Positions 1 through 12,211 of a stretch of 64,000 nt of DNA are shown in pieces. Source of the stretch: Cornus controversa (taxonomy: Eukaryota > Streptophyta > Magnoliopsida > Cornales > Cornaceae). A model generated the notes under the pieces. The model made no database searches, was not told where the DNA came from, and saw only the letters and a list, made by a program, of their open reading frames with translations. Each line of letters starts with the position of its first letter. Within the stretch, counting starts at the first letter, position 1. The stretch covers positions 53,002,270 to 53,066,269 of the forward strand of contig CM048846.1 in the NCBI GenBank assembly GCA_026545225.1, written 5' to 3'. The position numbers were made by a program, and so were the translations under genes.

Positions 1-1043
1 AAAAGATCAATGTGTGTGCTAACCTATCATAATCCATCTTCAACAAGCCCAACTCTTCAACCTAACTAACTACCTAATTACCCTACTCTCTAAGTGAACA
101 CTACATGCATCCAAACTACCTTGTCTTGGCATGGTCTATACAAGCAAACATTACACATTCATTTAAACACCATTATCTAGCCATCATTTGCACTTCTTGT
201 GGAATATGCAAATGTTGTGCATTCAAGTGACAAAATCTACTCTAAGACAAGAATAAATTCCAAATCAAATTAATATATATAAGAAATGTATTTGTGTACA
301 TATTCACTAGGCTAAATAATCAACATTTAACTACAAATCCCCAAGTGCTACAAAAATGAACAAGTTTACATGGCTAGGTGTGTCAACCACACCCTAGTGG
401 AGGAGTTAGTTGGTCATGGCAGCCTTGCACCCTTCCATTGATGAAGAAAGTGAAGCTTCTTGGTCTGGTTCAGCTCCTCTTCTTCCTCTCCCGAAGGTCT
501 CTCCTTGGATGGTCTGATGTATATTGAGAGATATGTGAGATATGGCCCTTTTTGTGCTTTTTGGCTTCCTTTTCAACCTTGGGGCCCACCATATATATAT
601 ATATATCAATATATATATCCCTTGTATCAAGAAGGTCCCCAAAAGTCTTGTTCAAGTCAGACAATCCCCCTAAGTCGTGCAAAAAGGGGGATTTTATTGC
701 AAGTGGGAGAGCAGGTGAGCAAGTGGGCAAGTGGATTCTGCAGAATCTCGATCAATCGAGATTGGATCTCGATCGATCGAGATTTCGATAATCGAAATGA
801 GATCTCAATCAATCGAGATTTCGATTAATCGAGATCAACATCTCGATTGATCGAGATGCCTTTGGCTGCAATTCTGATTTTTCCTCTTCAGTTGTAAATA
901 GCTTCAAACTTTGCTCCATTTACTCTAATACTTGCAATACATCAAAAACACAAAAATACCGTAAACATATCTCGGTAAACGCAAAAACGGAACTAACATA
1001 AGCAATAAAGAGGGTTCAAATGCATAGAATTGAACACTTATCA
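1..1043 (-). repeat. Long LTR A1, right part of a solo/partial LTR
   Basis: Last ~1043 bp (plus-strand sense) of the long LTR, ending in the LTR terminus ...acttatca at 1043. The first ~580 bp differ from A2-A5 at many sites and several small indels (for example 'caagcccaac' against 'caagcatagc' at 45-55). From the (AT)n tract at about 590 to the end only a few differences remain. It holds the palindromic cluster at 744-858. On the minus strand a TATA-like CTATTTACAA lies near 892-902. The right flank is ACCAC (1044-1048). Confidence 0.88.
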
Positions 1044-1550
1044 ACCACCCATGACCACCATTGTTCTTCGATCTTGCTCCTAACATTTCTAATCAAACAT
1101 CAAAAATTCTATGACACAAATTCTTTTCAAAGATCTTCAATCATGGTGATATATATACAAACACATACATAAGATCGAATTTGTAGACTGAGTTGTTAAG
1201 TTTTGTTGTGAGTCACGGGTACGAGTTGATCAAAACGACCAGGTTGGTAGTGTCATGTACGTGAAAGCGTACATATCATTTTAGAAATCAGTTTTTTTTT
1301 TTATATTTCAAATCATCACAGGGGAGGTCACTGAAATTATGACAAACCTCAGGATATGTCATTGTATTTTACCGTATTTGAAATATAATGTGATATTATA
1401 TTGCAAGGGAAAAACTGTCTTTTCACTCTTAAAATTTATTCCAGATATCGAAAAAATTGATTTAGGGGAGATGAAAGAAATAAAGGTCAAACGATCTCTT
1501 CGAGTGTAATTTCACCAAATCTCAGAGGAGGTCAGCAAATATAACCCTAA

Positions 1551-4500
1551 ATTAAAGATGTCTATAATATTATTTAATATTAGTTAGGTTATTTTATTTA
1601 TTGATAATCTAATATTAGGTTTCATATAACAAATAATTTATTATGTAATATATTGTATTAATATAGTAAAATATGTGAAATAGCATAAATTAGTGTTCAT
1701 TTTTAACGTAAGTGGATAAATTTCATGTAATGAAATACACAAAAATATAATAATATTATTTATATATTACATATGTATTATATATTTTATTACTTATATT
1801 TTGAAAAAAAACACATTAAAATTTTATAGATTTCATTGTAATCTAATATATTAACTATATATTTCTCATAAACAAATTGTGTCAAAAATAATATAAATTA
1901 TATTATTTAATAAAATGAATATTTATCGAATACGATAAAATATATTATTTAATTTTATTTAGGTTATCTTATTTATTATTGATCATATAATATTAGGTTT
2001 CATATAATGAATAATTTTTTATGTAATATATTGTATTCCTATAGTTTAATATGTGAAATATCATAACTTTTTGTTATTATATAATATAACATTATCTATT
2101 ATTTTTATACTGTACATTTTAAATTCAAATGGCAACTAAATTTAAATTGTATTATATATTTTATTTTTTATATTCTGAAAAATATTTAATTAAAATTTCA
2201 TAGTTATCATTGTTATATAATATATTAACTATATATTTATCATAAATGAATGGAACTATCATAAATTATTTTCATTTCTAATGTAAGTGGTCTAATATTA
2301 TGTAAAGAAATACAAAAAAATATAATATTATAATTTATATCTTACATGATTTGTTGTTATTCCATATGAATTGTGTTGAAAATATAATTGATATTACATA
2401 AGTATATAAAATATAATGTATAATGTCATAAATAATTTAACTTATTATTGTAGAAATAATCTTATGTGTTTATGGTATATCATACTATGTAAATTTTCAA
2501 TAGTATGTAATTAAAATTTTAAATATCACATATTTATTAATAAATTAATTTAAAATATTTTTTCTTATTTCATTAAAAATATAATATAAATTACGTAGTT
2601 AGTAATATATTCAATTTTATAAATTATTATTTATTTTAATATAATATATTAAATTATATAATATAACATTATCTATTAGTTATAACAATATACTGTACAT
2701 TTTAACTTTTAGTGGCAACTAAATATAAATTATATTATATACATTTTATTTATATTTTGAATTTTTTTAAATTAAAACTCCATTGTTATATAAATTATTA
2801 ACTATATGTTAATCATAAATTAATGCATACTTAAAAAATATTATTTATATTACTTAGAAATATAAACATTTATTATTAATATAAAATAAATTATTCATTG
2901 CGCACTAGACTATAATATTATTTAATATTAATTAGATTATTTTATTTATTGATCATATAATATTTGGTTTCATATAATGAATAATTTATTATGTAAAATA
3001 TTGTATTAATATAGTTTAATATGTGACATATAATAAATTATTATTATTACATAGTATAACATGATCTATTATCTATAAAATTATACTTTACATTTTAACT
3101 TATAATGGCAACTAAATATAAGTTATATTATATATTTTAAAAAATATTTAATTACAATTTCATAGTTATCATTGTTATATAATATTTCAACTATATATTT
3201 ATCATAAATTAATGGTTTCAGAAATAATATAAATATTTATTTTTAATATCAAATATATTATTAATTATACATACTGACTATAATATTATTTAATATTACT
3301 TGCATTGTTTTATTTAATTATTATATAATGTTAGGTTTCATATAACGAATAATTTATTATGTAATATACTGTGTTAATATAGGTTAATATGTGAAATATC
3401 ATAAATTATTGTTCATTTTTAATGTAATTGGTTAAACATTATGTAATGAAATACACAAAAATATAATATCTTACAAATTTATTATATATTTTATTACTTA
3501 TATTTTAAAAAATATTTCATTCAAATTTCATAGTTTTCATTGTTATCTAATATAATAACTATAAATTTATCAGAAACAAATTTTGTCATAAATAATATAA
3601 ATTATATTATTTAACAATTGAATATTTAAAATATATTATTTATTATACATACTACATTATAATATTATTTAATTTTAATTAGGTTGTCTTATTTATTGAT
3701 GATATAATATTAGGTTTCATATAACGAATAATTTATTATGTAATAAATTATATTGCATTAATATAGTTTAATATGTGATATATCATAACTTATTATTCAT
3801 TTTCAATATAATTGGTCAAATAGTATGTATTATTATGTACTAGTTTTATAAGTTCTTTATGCATAGTAGATTAATTATATTTATGCAAATTCTTAATAGA
3901 TAAATTTTCATAGTTATCATAAATTAAAGATGTCTATAATATATTTAATATTAATTAGGTTATTTTATTTATTGATGATACAATATTAGGCTTCATATAA
4001 CGAATAATTTTGTATGTAACATATTGTATTAGTATAGTTTAATATGTGAAATATCATAAATTATTGTTATTATATAACATTATCTATTAGCTATACAATT
4101 ATACTGCAAATTATAACTTACAATGACAACTAATTATAAATTATATTATAATTTTATTTTCTATATTTTGAAAAATATTTAATTAAAATTTCATAGTTAT
4201 CATAAATTAAAGATGTCTATAATATTATTTAATATTAATTAGGTTATTTTATTTATTGATGATATAATATTATGTTTCATATAAAAAATAATTTATTATG
4301 TAATATAGTGTGTTAATATAGTTTAATATGTGAAATATCATAAATTATTGTTCATTTTTAATGTAATTGGTTAAACATTATGTAATGAAATACACAACAA
4401 ATTTAATATAATTATTTATATCTTACATATTTATTATATATTTTATTACCTATATTTTCAAAAATATTTCATTCAAATTTCATAGTTTTCACTGTTATCT

Positions 4501-4671
4501 AATATATTAACTATAAATTTATCATAAACAAATTGTGTCATAAATAATATAAATTATATTATTTAAAAATTAAATATTTAAAATATATTATTTATTATAC
4601 ATACTACATTATAATATTATTTAATTTTAATTAGGTTATCTTATTTATTATTGATCATATAATATTAGGTT
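1551..4671. repeat. AT-rich degenerate repeat block, spacer 1
   Basis: About 3.1 kb built almost only of A and T. A recognisable phrase, 'ggtttcatataacgaataatttattatgtaatat', recurs in degenerate form starting near 1618, 1996, 2967, 3335, 3713, 3991 and 4273, followed by 'gtttaatatgtgaaatatcataa'. Spacing is irregular, about 280-380 bp with one wider gap, so this is an old diverged repeat rather than a clean satellite. The other copies are at 19566-22686, 30054-33174, 40531-43651 and 51009-54129. Confidence 0.75.
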
Positions 4672-5497
4672 TTCAAAAAGACACCCATTCCTAGAGAAAT
4701 CATGCGACAATCAGAATCGTACTTTACTTTTTTGCCAAATTCGATTGTCTGGACCTCCAAAAGAAACAAATAGCATGTCGATCCAAAATTCATATCGTTT
4801 CATCTGAGTCATTTTCATCCAATTTTGTTTGAGTCTTTCTGATTCGAAAAGAGAAATTTCTAGCAGAAATCATACACGATCACAAGTGTATGGTGCTTTT
4901 TGCCAAATTCGACCATTTGGACCTCAAAAAAAAAAAAAACGAGTATGCCGACAACGATTTTCAACCAGTTTCATTTGAGTCATTTTCATGGTCCATGAGG
5001 CCCATGCGCATGCTTGCCCAAATTTTAATGTTAAAGGATCTCTAAGGGCATTTTAGTCATTTCATTTTATATCCTAAATTGCATGTGTTTGCATACTAAT
5101 TTAAATATGTTTGCATTGCTGCATTAATACATTATGTTAATTGATTCTCAATTATAATTGCTTTCATATATTTGAACTAACAGTATTTGAAAGACATTTT
5201 TGTCATTTCAATGCTTTTGTAGGAGAGTGACACATGGCATCTCTCAACCATAAATTCTAGAATGTTGTAGCACCTAAGAATGCCTTTTATGTCCCCTGTT
5301 ATTATAGTCTCTCAATTCTCATGATTTTGAATTTAAAGGGCCGCAAAGTCATTTTACTTGTGACCCAATCATTGGCATGCTTTTTGAATCACTAAAGGAC
5401 AAAACATTGTTGTCACTCTCATCCATTATGCTTTTTGGACCGTTTAAATATTTTGAAGTCACATGATATATAAATATGTTGAGAATTATATATAGGG

Positions 5498-5541
<44 letters not shown>

Positions 5542-5560
5542 AGAGAGAGAGAGAGAGAGA
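5498..5560. repeat. (AT)n(AG)n compound microsatellite, spacer 1
   Basis: A (TA)n run is followed directly by (GA)n. Its length is the most variable part of the spacer: the corresponding tracts at 23515-23575, 34003-34055, 44480-44534 and 54959-55009 differ by several dinucleotides. It accounts for most of the length differences between units. Confidence 0.9.
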
Positions 5561-5980
5561 TGGGGCATCAATTAGTTTAGGGTTTTGCCATTGAAGTGAT
5601 CTGATCTTGAGCTGTGAGAGAGAAATCACCACTGTACATCACCACGTTGAAGGTTCAAAGGAGAAGAAGGATCTGAAGCTACTAGGAGTCTGTCTTCTAT
5701 CTCATTCAGAATATGTCCAAGTTTCTCCTAAATTGTTAGTATTATATGAGCTCCACTTTATTTTCATGCTTGATTAAGGTAATAAACTTATTCTCTATTC
5801 AATTTCAGTAAAACTACACGTTTAGTATGTATTTGGTATGAACAACTTTAAGCTTCGAATTAAACACATATGCAGTGTTGATGTTAGTTTGAGCAACTTT
5901 ATACTCATTTGTTTGATTTAGGTCTGTTTGGTTGAATGTTAATTTTAGTTTTCCCAAAATTGATTGTTGAAACCCTAATT

Positions 5981-6107
5981 TTCTACACTCTCACAGGCAC
6001 GTGTTTAGTTTGAATATTCTACTCTCACAGGGGAACATTTAATTTGAATACTCTACACTCACAGGTGCACGTTAAAGCTTAATATTTTACACTCTCACAG
6101 GTGCACA
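5981..6107. repeat. Four-copy ~34-bp minisatellite, spacer 1
   Basis: Four degenerate copies of a phrase built on ctacactctcacaggtgcac followed by a stretch like gtttaatttgaata. The CACAG core falls at 5992, 6026, 6060 and 6096, giving spacings of 34, 34 and 36. It is conserved in the other spacers at 23996-24122, 34476-34602, 44955-45081 and 55431-55557. Confidence 0.8.
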
Positions 6108-7959
6108 TACATACATATGTGACTGAAATTTTCTCTGATTCTGAAATGGTTGCATTCTATAGTTGCTCTTAGAGTTTAATATGTGACTGAAATTTCTTCA
6201 TTTGACAAGTTCTATTGTGTGCCCCTCTTTTCTTTTTTGTTGTCATTTACTAATCTAGGTTATCCTTTTAGTGCTTTGCAAGTATAAATCATGATTTATC
6301 TCACAGTTTTTGCTTTATAAGAGATGATATTAAAATCTCCTTCCATTTGTTTTCATTGAATCATGCCTTAAGAATTCAGTCCATTATCATCTTGCTGAAT
6401 CTGTTGATGTGTATCTCCTGTAGAGTAAACAGTTCTATGCTCGTTGTATTGAAGTCATTTGATTCTATATTGTCAATTCAACTTTGTCTTGTGATTAATG
6501 TTCCTGAAATTAATCTCTATGCATGATTTGAAGCATTTATGTGATATACTATCTGTTTGTCTCATTTGAATCACAAAGAGCTTGATAGAGTGATTGAAAC
6601 TGTGTTTAAGGTGTTATCAGGTTCATAGTTATATAAACATATCCTCAGACTCAGTCCTGTTGATGCGCACTACACACTACATTCTTATTTTTATATTTCA
6701 ATTTACTTTAAGTTATTGCATGTAAATAAGCAAAGTACCCCCCATTTGAATTCAATAAAAATAGTTTCAAAATCAAATTCCAAGTAAATCAAAATCTGAT
6801 TTTTCAGTTTTAGTACAAAATGAATTTTCACAGCTTTGAGATAAAATTTCATCGTGAAAAATGAAAGAACAAATCAAGTCATTTGGGGCTGAGAAAATTC
6901 ATATGATCATGATAAATCATGGGGTACAATTACCGGGACTTTTATGTCAAGATTCATTGAAAAACTCATTACTACGTTTTTGTCCCTAGAATCCAACAAA
7001 TAGCCAAATTTTGATAGAAAACAGTTATTTTTTTATGTATGAAATGTATGAAGGATCTTAAGATCATTTTAGGATATAGAGCCTCAAAATTTTAATCATC
7101 AAGGAGTTTACAAGAATATCCTAACTCTTACGTATTGGAAAATGATATGATTGAGAATCGGTTTCTTGATTGGTGTTTCAAACGTCTTCCAATGTCTTCG
7201 GTTCTTTTGGTAAACGTCTTCAACTTTCTTTTGTGCTTTTGATCATCTGTTTCTTATAGCTATCATTCTTGATATAGACACATTAAAAGAACATGATACA
7301 ATTTGTTATCATCAAAATATTTACAACAAGCTTGGATAACAGTCATAATGCTAACACGTAGGATTACGACCTAATTTGGACAACATAATGGCTACGGGTT
7401 ATGATTTTTTTAAGTTTGAAAAGTGTATGTTCAATGTGTATTTTGAAAAACTATAGCCTTGAAGACGTATTTGGATAATCTATGTATTATTGACATATAT
7501 AGTGCAATATGTTAAAATAATGGATTAATTACCAATACTAAAATTTTGAGAAACCTCATAATGGCCTTGTGAGTATGATTTTGGCATTACGACGACATGA
7601 CAACTAAGATGCACATTGTATGCCCTTCATAGCATTGAATGAGTTGTATTCGACAATTGTTATCGATGAATTTTGTGTCAGTTAAATACTTTAAATACAC
7701 ATATAGTGAATGCTTGTATTATTCATTTCATGAGATGAATCAAGTTTGTATTTTTGATCAACTATGTAATGTAATTTGTATATGTGTGATGAGTGTCCAT
7801 GCATATGTGATATAAATCACATATATTGCATTATCATAATAGTGATAGAGGATAGACTCTCTATCTAAGAAGAATAAAATTGAATCATGATAAGTTAAAA
7901 AAATTGTGATACCTGTCATAGCAATTTACTCCTTATCAAATGTTACGATGAATGACTCT

Positions 7960-8278
7960 TGATGTGGTCGGAACTAAATTATATTGTAAGCTTAATTTTG
8001 CCCTTTTTATCAAAATATAATTTAACCACTCTCAAGAGCATGAATCTTTGTAGATAAGGTTCTATATAGAGGGTATCGATCCCACGAGGACTAGTCGAAA
8101 TTGTCTTAAAGGAAGATTAATTCTACTTTAATTCTAAAAACAGGTTTGCTCCATTTACTCTAATACCTGCAATACATCAAAAACACAAAAATACCGTAAA
8201 CATATCTCGGTAAACGCAAAAATGGAACTAACATAAGCAATAAAGAGGGTTCAAATGCATAGAATTGAACACTTATCA
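7960..8278 (-). repeat. Short LTR B1 (internally deleted)
   Basis: 319 bp. The first ~183 bp match the start of LTR A and the last ~135 bp match its end, joined at about 8143 ('aaaacag' against 'gtttgctcc'). About 1.1 kb present in LTR A, including the palindromic cluster and the (AT)n tract, is missing. The same junction is present in all five B copies, so the deletion predates amplification. Confidence 0.88.
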
Positions 8279-9365
8279 CACACCCAAACTTACATATTGC
8301 TAGTCCCTTAGCAATACGATATTACAAAAATGAAACTAACTATATTATATAAAGGTTGAATCATGCTCAGTCATCACTAGATAAAGGGCGATCATCTGTT
8401 CATTTCACAGTTGGCAAATGCAAAAAGTATTACAGAACTATGTGGTCATTAGCAAAAATGGACTTGCACAAGCTATAAATAAACGATGGTCCCCACATAA
8501 TGGCCATTCCAAACAAACATACCAATTCCGACCCCAAAATCCTCTTTGAAAAGTGAACATGCATTCTAACGCGTGGCTTTTGACATATTTGGAGAAGAAA
8601 ACGAACAAATCTGTTTTTAAAAGAAAAACTTATTGAAAACGCTCGCCACAGCCGTTCATTATCACAAAACCTTCATGATTGCTCATGTGCGGATGACCGT
8701 GCAATGCTTAGCTCTTTTTGCTTTCTTGTAAGCCCATGTAGCGGCATTAGGCCAATGACTCCCAAACCAATTGGCTTTAGGGCATTAGGTGAAGAAACAC
8801 CCCTCGGACTTAATAACCGAGCTTACAAGGCGATGAGCGTAAGCCAGCCACCCGCTTATTATTGCTCAACCTTACACACTTGTACGCGAATATTCCCTGC
8901 TTTGAGGCATAGAAATCCGATTTATTGAGTGAGAAGGCTTATTGCAAATTTTTCTCTTTTTTTTTTTTTTTTTACAACAACCGGAAGAACTTATTCTTTA
9001 AGTTGTTCAGATAAAAACAGAAATTTACAAAATTCTCCCTCAGACTTATACCCCATAGTTTAAAATGCATGTGTGCGAATTTGTGCGTTTAAGGACAAAT
9101 TTAGGGCAAGAACCATACGTGTTCGTATTTGGACAAAAATGTAGACCGTTCTAGCCTACTATATAGCTTGCAAAAGTGCGGGTATTTACAATGTTAAAGT
9201 TCTTAACTACCTACTGCATTTACCTCGGACATTTATTCGAATGAACTTCCTTTAAAAAGCAAGACATCATAGCAAGCATGCAAAAATATCAAGAAAACTG
9301 CTCTACAATGACACTCAATACTAAGACTGAACATTGCATGCATATGCAAGTGGTATAGCATACCG

Positions 9366-9401
9366 CACCCCCAAACTTATATGCAACATTGTCCTCAATG
9401 T
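9366..9401 (-). promoter_or_regulatory. Polypurine-like tract plus small hairpin, copy 1
   Basis: Plus-strand cacccccaaactt (9366-9378) reads on the minus strand as aagtttgggggtg. Eight bases away, acattgtcctcaatgt (9386-9401) is a perfect 6-bp stem with a TCCT loop. The same pair occurs in the nested element at 12168-12211 with a 7-bp stem. From memory, a near-identical phrase (attgaggacaat followed by aagtttggggg) is common downstream of pol in plant Tat/Athila elements. Array copies start at 27381, 37861, 48340 and 58813. Confidence 0.6.
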
Positions 9402-9470
9402 TTGGACAAGAAGAACAAGGAAAGAAGTTACCGGGATTGCAGAATGCGACAAAAATGGTATTCCACAGTA

Positions 9471-9475
9471 GCGGT
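9471..9475. repeat. Target site duplication, left (GCGGT)
   Basis: GCGGT directly before the left LTR. The same five bases follow the right LTR at 16998-17002. The uninterrupted site in unit 2 (27481-27500, 'cagtagcggtcatcctacaa') has them once, which proves the insertion and its 5-bp duplication. Confidence 0.97.
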
Positions 9476-10910
9476 TGATTCGTGTGTGAGTGTGACTCAA
9501 AAAGTATATCAATTAAAAATTACCACACTTCGCAATAGAACGAATTCCTTGTAGAATAGGGCTATCGAAAGGAATGGGTATCGTACCTCAGGGACTGTGG
9601 TCTGACTGAGTTGAATTGTTAGGATTAATTCTAATTAAATTTAAAAGAAATAAATTCTGATTTTTAATTCTTAATTAACTAATGAAGCAATTGAACAAAA
9701 GCAAGAAAGACTAAGGAGTGTAGAGAATATAAGATAAGTCTAGGGTAATTGATTTCCCCACTAACTTCACAATCAATGGTCAATTGAACTAACTATGGGG
9801 CATCATATCATGCATAAGTGGTGTCGGTGGCTACAAGCTCACCTCCATTCGTCAAGAAGATAACATATGATTAAGGCTAAGTCATGGACTATCTTCGATT
9901 GGCATGGGCCATCTGCCTAACTACTCTAATCTAGGGTGCAGTATGGTTCATCTTCTCTAGGCATAATCCATCAAAGCTTTTAATGATATATTCAGTGAAA
10001 ACCATTGTGTAATAATCACTCTCATGATCACAGAAAACAAGAGGGACGAGTTCAATAACAACAATCAAGTATCTAAGACAAGATAAGAAATCATTGAAAC
10101 TGAATTTATAAGACTTTTATTGCTCAATTCAATAATAAGAATCCTCTAAATTACACAATCTATGAATGAATACAAAAATCCCCAATAATTAGAACAATCA
10201 AACCAGTGATGTTTAGTTAGGGCTCCATCAGAACCCTGGTGGCTGAACTAGCCGCTCATGATACGCCTTGTTCTCCAATGATTCTCTATTCCAAAAGCTC
10301 TTCCAAGCTGCTGCCAAGCCTCCCCAATACAGCCCTAATTTTTCACTTTAAATAGCCAAGAGAATACATCAAAGTCCTAATCCAATTAGGAATTAATTAG
10401 GTTTTCCCGCAGCACTAATCAGGTGGGTTTTTCCTGCTAACTTCGGCCCAACTTTTGACCCACTAGAAGTCCGATTTACGGAATTTTCGTGAAATACAAA
10501 AGTGTGCAGAATCGAATTTCGTTCAACCCCACGCGAGAATTATGTCGATTTGAAGCTCGGAAATAACACTTCTGGTCCGTTTTCCAAAACGGGATTAAGA
10601 CTTTATTAAACGCAGATTTGGGCTTCAGGCCCGAAACCTTCTTAAGCAGCTGTAATTCTCTTGGACCTCTTCCTTGGGCTGAGTTGAGTTAAAATATGGA
10701 GTTCAATGGATCCCTTTGATGTAGGCTTCATCCAACCATCTTGCATGTCATCTTTGAAAGCCCAAAATCCTGGTTTTAACTGAAATAATCATTAAGGCCC
10801 TGAAAATACAGAAAACACTAAAACAAAGTAAAATCACAAAATAATCTATCACTAAGAGAATAAAATACATAAGTTAAGAGGCTAGAATGCGTAACATTCA
10901 ACGCCGATCA
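9476..10910 (-). repeat. 3' LTR of nested element
   Basis: 1435 bp, bounded by TG and CA in plus-strand sense. It ends ...acgccgatca at 10910, directly before the polypurine-like tract. It contains 'gggtatcgtacctcagggac' (9588 area), which resembles the 'gggtatcgatcccacgagga' phrase of the array LTR and suggests distant relationship between the two families. A minus-strand TATA-like TATTTAAA lies at 10347-10354. Confidence 0.95.
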
Positions 10911-10924
10911 CACTCCCAAACTTA
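10911..10924 (-). promoter_or_regulatory. Putative polypurine tract of nested element
   Basis: Plus-strand cactcccaaactta directly abuts the 3' LTR. On the minus strand it reads taagtttgggagtg just before TGATCGGC, the position at which plus-strand DNA synthesis is primed. The run is short and contains one T, so it is a modest match by sequence and strong by position. Confidence 0.6.
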
Positions 10925-12167
10925 CATATTGCTAGTCCCTTAGCAATAGAATAAAACAAAACTAAAACAAAAGAAACTACTAAATACTAACTAAACTATC
11001 TAACTCCACTTTCGTGGGAGAAACGATTGCATTTAGCATATGCAACAAGCCTTTAAACCCCTAGGTTCCCCCTAGTGGACGAGTATAGTCTCGTGAGGGT
11101 TTCCAGAAATGTTACCCACAAACATTCAAAATTCTGTTTCAACATTAATTCAAGAAGAAGATTACAATATATAGTTACAAACTTGCATTCAAGAATAATT
11201 TCAAACTTTCAAATTCTATAATTCAAAGCAATGGTCCCCATGCATAATTCACATCAACATATCTCAAAAATAATTAACTCTAGCTTCCTCGTGTAAAGTG
11301 AACTAGCAGTCATCTCATGTAGCATAACCAAGCTCTAAATATATTAAGGCACATACCCCTTCAATTCACTAGCTCCCCTTATTGAAATCATACTTCCCAA
11401 CATGCATACATGACTTTTCTATTTTTTTTCATCATTCATTTTTTCATTGCTTCATTGGTTGTGCAATGTCTTGATTTATTAAGCTTTCTGAAAGATCCAT
11501 GTAGCAAGCTTTCAGTCAGTGACTCCCAAACCAGATGGCTTTAGGGCACTAGGCTTTAAGATACCCTGAAGACCTAATTACTCGAATCAATCAGGCTACA
11601 AATCAAGACAACCAATGCTCATCTTTTCTCACCCTTTCACTTTTGACGCGAACACTCCGTGCTTCCTGAGGCATAGAGGCCCGGTTACTCATGAAAAGGA
11701 TCAAATTGATTTGCTTATTCATCACTTTTTTTTTCTCTTTTTTTTTCTTTTTCATTTAAGTCAAGTAACACATTATCGGTACTCATTCTCAAGAGATACT
11801 AATTAATATGAAGCATATGTAACTCAATAACTCAGAACATAGGTTTATACCCCACGAGATTATGCTAGTGTGTTTGTGCATGTAAGGAAACTAGAATTAA
11901 TCATCCCAAAATATGTTATTGCAAACCATAATTAAAACCACATAATTCAAACCATAGTTTCCAAAATTTTCAAACATACTTAAAAATTGCAAGTTAAGCA
12001 CCTACATAAGGTACTAATCCCTTGAATAATGTCAAAACATTCTATCTAAAAATAAAACAAAATAAAATAAAAAACAAACTAAGAAAATAAAATAAAATCC
12101 TAATACAAGAAGAATTTCACACAAATTTCCCCCATAATGCAATAAAGCACAAAAATAGGCATCGCCT

Positions 12168-12211
12168 CACCCCCAAACTTAAACTGGACAATATACATTG
12201 TCCTCAATGTA
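12168..12211 (-). promoter_or_regulatory. Polypurine-like tract plus hairpin in nested element
   Basis: cacccccaaactt at 12168-12180, followed by tacattgtcctcaatgta at 12194-12211 (7-bp stem, TCCT loop). Same order, strand and near-same spacing as at 9366-9401 of the array element, although the surrounding sequence has diverged. Confidence 0.6.

Larger units (their letters stand above)
1044..7959. repeat. Array spacer copy 1 (non-element cargo)
   Basis: 6916 bp between LTR A1 and LTR B1, with no coding capacity I can support. Contents in order: 1044-1550, mixed sequence with a poly-T run (about 1292-1302) and two direct copies of a CAGRGGAGGTCA block (1319-1331 and 1523-1535); 1551-4671, extremely AT-rich degenerate repeats; 4672-5497, more complex sequence with an internal duplication (about 4690-4822 against 4860-4992, sharing 'tttttgccaaattcga' and 'gagtcattttcat'); 5498-5560, (AT)n(AG)n microsatellite; 5561-7959, AT-rich sequence with a four-copy 34-bp minisatellite at 5981-6107. 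The flanks of the spacer (ACCAC and ACTCT) differ, so it is not the inside of one element. Confidence 0.85.
8279..9475 (-). other. Element interior, 3' part (non-coding), copy 1
   Basis: Non-coding interior from the putative polypurine tract to the nested insertion. Short blocks match the 3' region of the nested 7.5 kb element: 'tacatattgctagtccctt' (8291 and 10921), 'tgactcccaaaccaRatggctttagggc' in two pieces (8757 and 11520), a 'gaggcatagaRRyccg' block (8906 and 11668), and 'cacccccaaactt' followed by the acattgtcctcaatgt hairpin (9366-9401 and 12168-12211). Such shared blocks without a frame suggest conserved untranslated sequence of one retrotransposon lineage. A 74-codon open frame at 8704-8928 lies in this block, but I do not consider it coding. 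Confidence 0.75.

Noticed and set aside
406..828. Open frames through the LTR with YIYIYI and repeated INRD/DQSR runs, and their counterparts in later LTRs
   Set aside because: They are translations of the (AT)n tract and the palindrome cluster.
1319..1535. CAGRGGAGGTCA blocks as the ends of a small DNA transposon
   Set aside because: The two blocks are direct, not inverted, and I see no target duplication around them.
1044..7959. Spacer as the interior of a retrotransposon bounded by LTR A and LTR B
   Set aside because: There is no primer site or polypurine tract at its ends and no conserved retroelement blocks. The B-to-A interval has these blocks and the polypurine-like tract.
8704..8928. 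74-codon open frame repeated in every unit
   Set aside because: It lies in a non-coding block also shared with the nested element, where the corresponding sequence is not open in a like way. It has no start context or homology I know, and repetition alone reflects the duplication.
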